A DNA stretch of 64,000 nt from Cognatiyoonia sediminum (GTDB taxonomy: Bacteria > Pseudomonadota > Alphaproteobacteria > Rhodobacterales > Rhodobacteraceae). The notes beneath the pieces were generated by a model that was not told the DNA's origin, made no database searches, and was given only the letters and a program-made list of their open reading frames with translations. The position numbers and the translations under genes are program-made. The stretch is taken from the NCBI RefSeq assembly GCF_900129845.1, contig NZ_FQXB01000001.1, positions 1,240,001 to 1,304,000 on the forward strand, in the 5' to 3' direction. This document shows positions 60,138 through 64,000 of this stretch, piece after piece (the stretch's first letter is position 1; each line of letters starts with the position of its first letter).

Positions 60138-61382
60138 ATGAGTAGTAGTGCTGTTTTAAAAACTGAGTCCCAACCATTGGTCGCCTGTACGATCAGTCGG
60201 GACGTTCAGATTTTTGACCTGTTAATTGAAGATATGGAAGCCGCCTTAGGTGAAACCTGGGGAGATTTGGGTTTTGATGATGCTGAAGCATTTCTTCAGC
60301 AGTCCGAAGCTGATGACTTGCAGTTCGTTGCCGTTGCGATGGACCAGGACGATGAACAAAACATCGAGCAGATTGGCCGTATTATTGGGATGGCCAAATC
60401 CAAATCGATCAAAGTTATTTTGATTACTGAAGATGTAAGCCCTGCGTCGCTCCATCAACTCTTGCGCCAAGGTGGAGACGAGTTTGTCCCCTACCCGCTT
60501 CCGGAAAACGAACTTGCAAATGCCATCGAACGCGTTCTGGCACCTGAACCCGAAGTTCAATTGATCGCCGAGCAGGAAACGAAGTTGAAAGCAACGGGCG
60601 ATAAAGAAGGTGTTCTGATAGCTGTTCACGGAATGGCGGGTGGTACGGGTGCTACGACGCTGGCAGTTAACTTGGCTTGGGAATTGGCCAACGTCGACAA
60701 GGACAATGCGCCCCGTGTTTGCCTTTTGGACTTTGACTTCCAATTCGGCTCCGCAGCAACCTTCTTGGATCTGGCACGCCGTGAAACGGTGCTGGAACTT
60801 CTGACAGATACTGAAGCCATGGACAGTGAATCGTTCATGCAAGCGCTGATGACGTATGAAGAAAAGCTTCAGGTTCTGACGTCGCCGATGGATATGATCC
60901 CTCTGGATCTTATTACACCGACAGACATCGAACGCATCATTGAAGTCGCACGGACAAACTTTGACTACGTGATTATCGATATGCCATCCACGATGGTCGA
61001 ATGGTCACAAACCGTTCTCGAAACCGCTCACGTCTATTTCGCGACCTTGGAACTCGATATGCGGTCGGCTCAGAACACGCTGCGCCTCAAGCGCGCGTTG
61101 CAGTCAGAGGATCTGCCGTTCGACAAACTTCGGTTCGTCTTGAACAAAGCTCCAGGGTTCACAGACCTCAATGGCAAGAGCAGGGTCAAACGTTTGGCCG
61201 AAAGCCTTGGCATCTCGATCGAAGTTCAGCTGCCAGACGGCGGCAAGCCGGTCGCGCAAAACGCTGACCACGGGGTCCCACTCGCGACGGGCGTTCCCAA
61301 GAACGCGACACGAAAAGAAATCATGAAACTGGCTCAATCCGTTCACGCCGTGAACGCGGATGAAGCAGAGGCACGGGGGTAA
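60138..61382 (+). CDS. cpaE: Tad pilus localisation protein CpaE (TadZ)
   Basis: 414 residues from ATG 60138 (AAGGA upstream). An N-terminal receiver-like domain (about 15-140) without clear phosphoacceptor site, then a MinD/ParA-like ATPase domain. The P-loop reads GMAGGTGATTLAVNLA: both Lys of the deviant Walker A box are missing, as in other atypical TadZ proteins. Walker B-like LLDFDFQFGS and YVIIDMPST follow. It marks the pole for pilus assembly. The cpaF gene follows 3 bases after. Confidence 0.95.
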   Translation: MSSSAVLKTESQPLVACTISRDVQIFDLLIEDMEAALGETWGDLGFDDAEAFLQQSEADDLQFVAVAMDQDDEQNIEQIGRIIGMAKSKSIKVILITEDVSPASLHQLLRQGGDEFVPYPLPENELANAIERVLAPEPEVQLIAEQETKLKATGDKEGVLIAVHGMAGGTGATTLAVNLAWELANVDKDNAPRVCLLDFDFQFGSAATFLDLARRETVLELLTDTEAMDSESFMQALMTYEEKLQVLTSPMDMIPLDLITPTDIERIIEVARTNFDYVIIDMPSTMVEWSQTVLETAHVYFATLELDMRSAQNTLRLKRALQSEDLPFDKLRFVLNKAPGFTDLNGKSRVKRLAESLGISIEVQLPDGGKPVAQNADHGVPLATGVPKNATRKEIMKLAQSVHAVNADEAEARG

Positions 61383-61385
61383 TCC

Positions 61386-62819
61386 ATGTTTTCTAAGTAC
61401 AAAAAGCCGGATCAAGCTAAGCCAGAAGCGGCAAAACCCGCTCTGGCTGCTGTTGCTCCTGCAGAGGCTGCGCCAAAAGCCAGCCTAATGAAGGCACGGC
61501 CGGTCAAACCTGCAGAAGCTGCGTCGGGCGACCGCGAGAAAAAGCGGAAAGAACGTCTCGGCGAGATTAAGCTCGAGCTGCATAAGGCAGTTCTCGACAA
61601 TTTGAACCTTGCGGCACTGGAAACAGCTACCGAACAAGACCTTCGCTCAGAGATCAATGCCATCGCTCAAGAATCCCTTGAGGAAATGGGCATCGTTCTG
61701 AACCGTGAGGAACGGACCACACTCAGCCAAGACCTCTTTTTCGAGGTGACGGGCCTTGGCCCACTTGAAACGCTTTTGAAAGACGAAACCGTCAACGATA
61801 TTCTCGTTAACGGTCCTCAACAGATCTTCGTCGAACGCGCTGGTAAGCTCGAACTAACCGACATTACGTTCAAAGACGAAAAGCACCTTCTGCGGATCAT
61901 CGACAAGATCGTTTCCGCTGTGGGTCGCCGTGTTGACGAAAGTAACCCCTACGTTGACGCCCGTTTGCAAGATGGATCGCGTTTCAACGCAATGGTTCCT
62001 CCAATCGCCGTTGATGGATCGTTGGTTTCTATTCGTAAGTTCAAAAAAGACAAATTGGGCATCGATGATCTGGTGCAATTCGGCGCTTTCACCGAAGAGA
62101 TGGCGGCGTATCTGCAAGCCGCCGTGGCGACCCGTCTAAACGTCATCGTCTCCGGTGGTACAGGTTCGGGTAAAACGACAACACTTAACGCTCTGTCATC
62201 TTTCATCGACAATGCCGAACGCATCCTGACAATCGAGGATACGGCGGAACTTCAACTTCAGCAGACTCACGTGGGCCGGATGGAAAGCCGTCCGCCAAAC
62301 GTTGAAGGCAAAGGTGAGGTTTCCCCGCGTGACTGTTTGAAAAACGCTCTGCGTATGCGTCCAGACCGTATCATCGTGGGTGAGACGCGTGGCGAAGAAG
62401 TTATCGACATGCTTCAAGCGATGAACACCGGTCACGACGGGTCCATGACAACGATCCACGCCAACTCTGCGCGTGACGGCGTGTCTCGTTTGGAAAACAT
62501 GATCGCGATGGCCGGTATTGAAATGCCGATTAAGGCGGTCCGATCCCAGATTTCTTCGGCTGTGAATTTGATCGTGCAGGCCTCGCGTCTGCAAGATGGC
62601 TCGCGTCGCATGACCTCCATCACCGAAATCACTGGGATGGAAGGCGACGTTATCTCGATGCAGGAAGTCTTCCGCTATCAACGCGTTGGTCTGACGCCTG
62701 ATAACAAAATCATCGGTCACTTCACCGCAACTGGCGTTCGGTCACACTATTCCGATCGCTTTAAGTTGTGGGGCTACGACCTTCCGCCCGCAATCTTCGA
62801 ACCAATGGTGGCAGAATAA
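61386..62819 (+). CDS. cpaF: Tad pilus ATPase CpaF (TadA)
   Basis: 477 residues. Secretion ATPase of the VirB11/GspE type that powers pilin assembly. An N-terminal Ala/Pro/Lys-rich tail of 60 residues, then Walker [17 protein letters not shown], the Asp box TIEDTAEL, Walker [15 protein letters not shown] and a His box [16 protein letters not shown]. Start ATG 61386 is three bases after the cpaE stop. The stop overlaps the tadB start by one base. Confidence 0.97.
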   Translation: MFSKYKKPDQAKPEAAKPALAAVAPAEAAPKASLMKARPVKPAEAASGDREKKRKERLGEIKLELHKAVLDNLNLAALETATEQDLRSEINAIAQESLEEMGIVLNREERTTLSQDLFFEVTGLGPLETLLKDETVNDILVNGPQQIFVERAGKLELTDITFKDEKHLLRIIDKIVSAVGRRVDESNPYVDARLQDGSRFNAMVPPIAVDGSLVSIRKFKKDKLGIDDLVQFGAFTEEMAAYLQAAVATRLNVIVSGGTGSGKTTTLNALSSFIDNAERILTIEDTAELQLQQTHVGRMESRPPNVEGKGEVSPRDCLKNALRMRPDRIIVGETRGEEVIDMLQAMNTGHDGSMTTIHANSARDGVSRLENMIAMAGIEMPIKAVRSQISSAVNLIVQASRLQDGSRRMTSITEITGMEGDVISMQEVFRYQRVGLTPDNKIIGHFTATGVRSHYSDRFKLWGYDLPPAIFEPMVAE

Positions 62820-63787
62820 TGCAGGTCCCTACAGAGCTAATCATCTATGGTGTAATCTTCGTCGCTGTTTTGGCGATGGTCCAAGGTATCTACCTTGTCG
62901 CCTTCGGCAAATCGATCAGCATGAACGGCAAAGTAAACCGCCGTTTAGAGCTGCTCGAAAAAGGCGGTGGCCGCGAACAAGTGTTGGAGCAACTCCGCAA
63001 GGAGATGACCCAGCACATGAAATCGCAAAGCATCCCGCTCTATTCGATTTTGGCGGCCAAGGCACAGAAAGCGAATATCGCGTTTACGCCTGCCCAGCTC
63101 ATCATGTTGATGGGGTTTGTGAGCTTTGTGGCTTTCATCGGCCTGACGGTTGGTACAACCGTCGAAGCGCCAGTCCGATTATTGGTTAGCATCGCGATGG
63201 GTATTGGCGGTGTCTATTTTTGGATCAACAAAAAAGCCACGACCCGCATGAAGATGATCGAAGAACAGCTGCCAGAAGCAGTTGAACTTATGGTTCGGTC
63301 CTTGCGCGTTGGGCACCCGTTCTCTTCCGCGGTATCAATCGTTGCGAAAGAGGTTGCGGACCCGCTTGGATCCGAGATGGGCATCATCGCGGACGAGGCC
63401 GCATATGGTCGAGACATGGGTGAAACGCTCAAGGCCATGGCCGAACGTCTAGACATGCAGGATTTGCGCTTCTTGGCTGTTGCGGTGACAATCCAGCAGC
63501 AATCCGGTGGTAACTTGGCGGAAATTTTGGACGGCCTTGCAAAGGTGATCCGCTCGCGTTTCCGCCTCTTCCGCCGTGTCGCAGCGATTACGGCTGAGGC
63601 GAAATGGTCCGGCAAACTTCTTTCCGGATTCCCGATCTTGGCCCTTATCGTCATCAACCTGATTCAGCCAAACTACTTCGATGACGTGATCGGCACTCCG
63701 ATCTTTATCCCTGCTTGTCTTGTTGTTGCAGCTTTCCTTGTCGCCAACCTTTTGGTGATGAGGGCGCTGGTAGACATTAAAGTTTAG
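62819..63787 (+). CDS. tadB: Tad inner-membrane platform protein TadB
   Basis: 322 residues from ATG 62819, which overlaps the cpaF stop (TAATG). It has an N-terminal membrane helix, a second and third near 105-145 (LIMLMGFVSFVAFIGLTV), the cytoplasmic T2SF domain (LPEAVELMVRSLRVGHPFSS) and two helices at the end (ILALIVINLIQPNYF). It forms the inner-membrane base of the Flp pilus with TadC. The longer frame to 62768 lies within cpaF. Confidence 0.96.
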   Translation: MQVPTELIIYGVIFVAVLAMVQGIYLVAFGKSISMNGKVNRRLELLEKGGGREQVLEQLRKEMTQHMKSQSIPLYSILAAKAQKANIAFTPAQLIMLMGFVSFVAFIGLTVGTTVEAPVRLLVSIAMGIGGVYFWINKKATTRMKMIEEQLPEAVELMVRSLRVGHPFSSAVSIVAKEVADPLGSEMGIIADEAAYGRDMGETLKAMAERLDMQDLRFLAVAVTIQQQSGGNLAEILDGLAKVIRSRFRLFRRVAAITAEAKWSGKLLSGFPILALIVINLIQPNYFDDVIGTPIFIPACLVVAAFLVANLLVMRALVDIKV

Positions 63788-63797
63788 GGGGCAGAAA

Positions 63798-64000
63798 ATG
63801 ATCGATCAAATCAACGAACTGATTACGCAGAATCTCGGCCCCCAAGGTGGCCTGATGATTGTTGGCCTTTTGGGCGTGTTGCTCATTCTGATTACGCTTC
63901 CAATTCTTCTTCAAAAGCAGGAAGATCCACTTGAAAAGCTGAAGAAGCAGCAGCGCGCGCAAGTCTCCGAAGATGGCCAAGCAGCCAAATTGCGTGCTGG
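63798..64000 (+). CDS. tadC: Tad platform protein TadC, cut by window end
   Basis: 67 visible residues from ATG 63798, 10 bases after tadB, with GGGGGCAG as ribosome site. It begins MIDQINELITQNLGPQGG, then a membrane helix (LMIVGLLGVLLILITLPILL) and a charged cytoplasmic segment (EDPLEKLKKQQRAQVSEDG). Position and the first helix fit TadC, the partner of TadB; the T2SF domain lies beyond the window. Confidence 0.85.
   Translation, partial: MIDQINELITQNLGPQGGLMIVGLLGVLLILITLPILLQKQEDPLEKLKKQQRAQVSEDGQAAKLRA

Noticed and set aside
1-64000. CRISPR arrays, tRNA or rRNA genes, insertion sequences, prophage
   Set aside because: No regularly spaced repeats, no tRNA-like gap or T-loop signature between genes, no transposase or integrase; all gaps are short and explained.

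Overview
The window is chromosomal DNA of a marine alphaproteobacterium, most likely Rhodobacterales (Roseobacter group). This rests on gene content and protein style, not on a database search. The signs are a pyrrolysine-free trimethylamine-methyltransferase-family protein, a carnitine-to-glycine-betaine operon, the ctaC-ctaB-ctaG-ctaE oxidase cluster without ctaD, the DUF1178, DUF3572 and DUF983 proteins, a Tad pilus locus with DW-type Flp pilins, and a CtrA-type box in front of dprA. I found no rRNA, tRNA, CRISPR array, insertion sequence or prophage. The gene-free stretches are short and coding density is high.

Layout. 1-4354: four co-directional genes (a TelA protein cut by the window start, a DUF2927 lipoprotein, an SPFH-GYF protein and a zinc-ribbon membrane protein) that look like an uncharacterised envelope module. 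4371-6190: sugar kinase, dtd and a secreted CAP protein. 6390-10483: aldehyde dehydrogenase converging on an MttB-family methyltransferase, then HAD phosphatase and DUF3572. 10573-13885: a PleD-like diguanylate cyclase with a degenerate receiver, then an EF-hand / ECF sigma / small membrane protein / CnrX-like sensor operon on the minus strand. 14051-16008: DUF983, Nudix, EamA exporter. 16041-20884: carnitine catabolism operon with a lipocalin embedded in it, plus an aldo-keto reductase. 21030-34414: MFS exporter, metG, lytic transglycosylase, waaA, deacetylase, Nudix, DUF1178, lysC, an orphan ORF, ptsP, EcsC, GNAT and flavin reductase. 34418-37617: SulP transporter, mtnP and apt.

37633-46572 is one long minus-strand array. 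The first transcription unit is the aa3 oxidase group ctaC-ctaB-small protein-ctaG-ctaE, closed by a clear intrinsic terminator. Below it lie SURF1, thrC, an M16 peptidase, a RimJ-like acetyltransferase and an FAD hydroxyacid dehydrogenase, mostly with overlapping stop and start codons. 46774-54539 carries tldD, dprA, topA with an abutting methyltransferase gene, a two-subunit 3-oxoacid CoA-transferase and a small GNAT. dprA is interrupted by one in-frame TGA. 54543-64000 has an SLT transglycosylase and the Tad locus: three flp pilin genes, cpaB, cpaC, an OmpA-like lipoprotein, cpaE, cpaF, tadB and the start of tadC.

Themes. Quaternary-amine use links the carnitine operon (3-dehydrocarnitine cleavage yields acetoacetate and betainyl-CoA, which the fused thioesterase can hydrolyse to glycine betaine), the CoA-transferase that can activate acetoacetate, and the MttB-family gene. 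The observations most worth a second look are the TelA/DUF2927/SPFH/zinc-ribbon module, the single-nonsense dprA behind a CtrA-type box, the duplicated leader in front of two flp genes, the EF-hand/ECF sigma operon with its intergenic hairpin, and several perfect operator-like palindromes.
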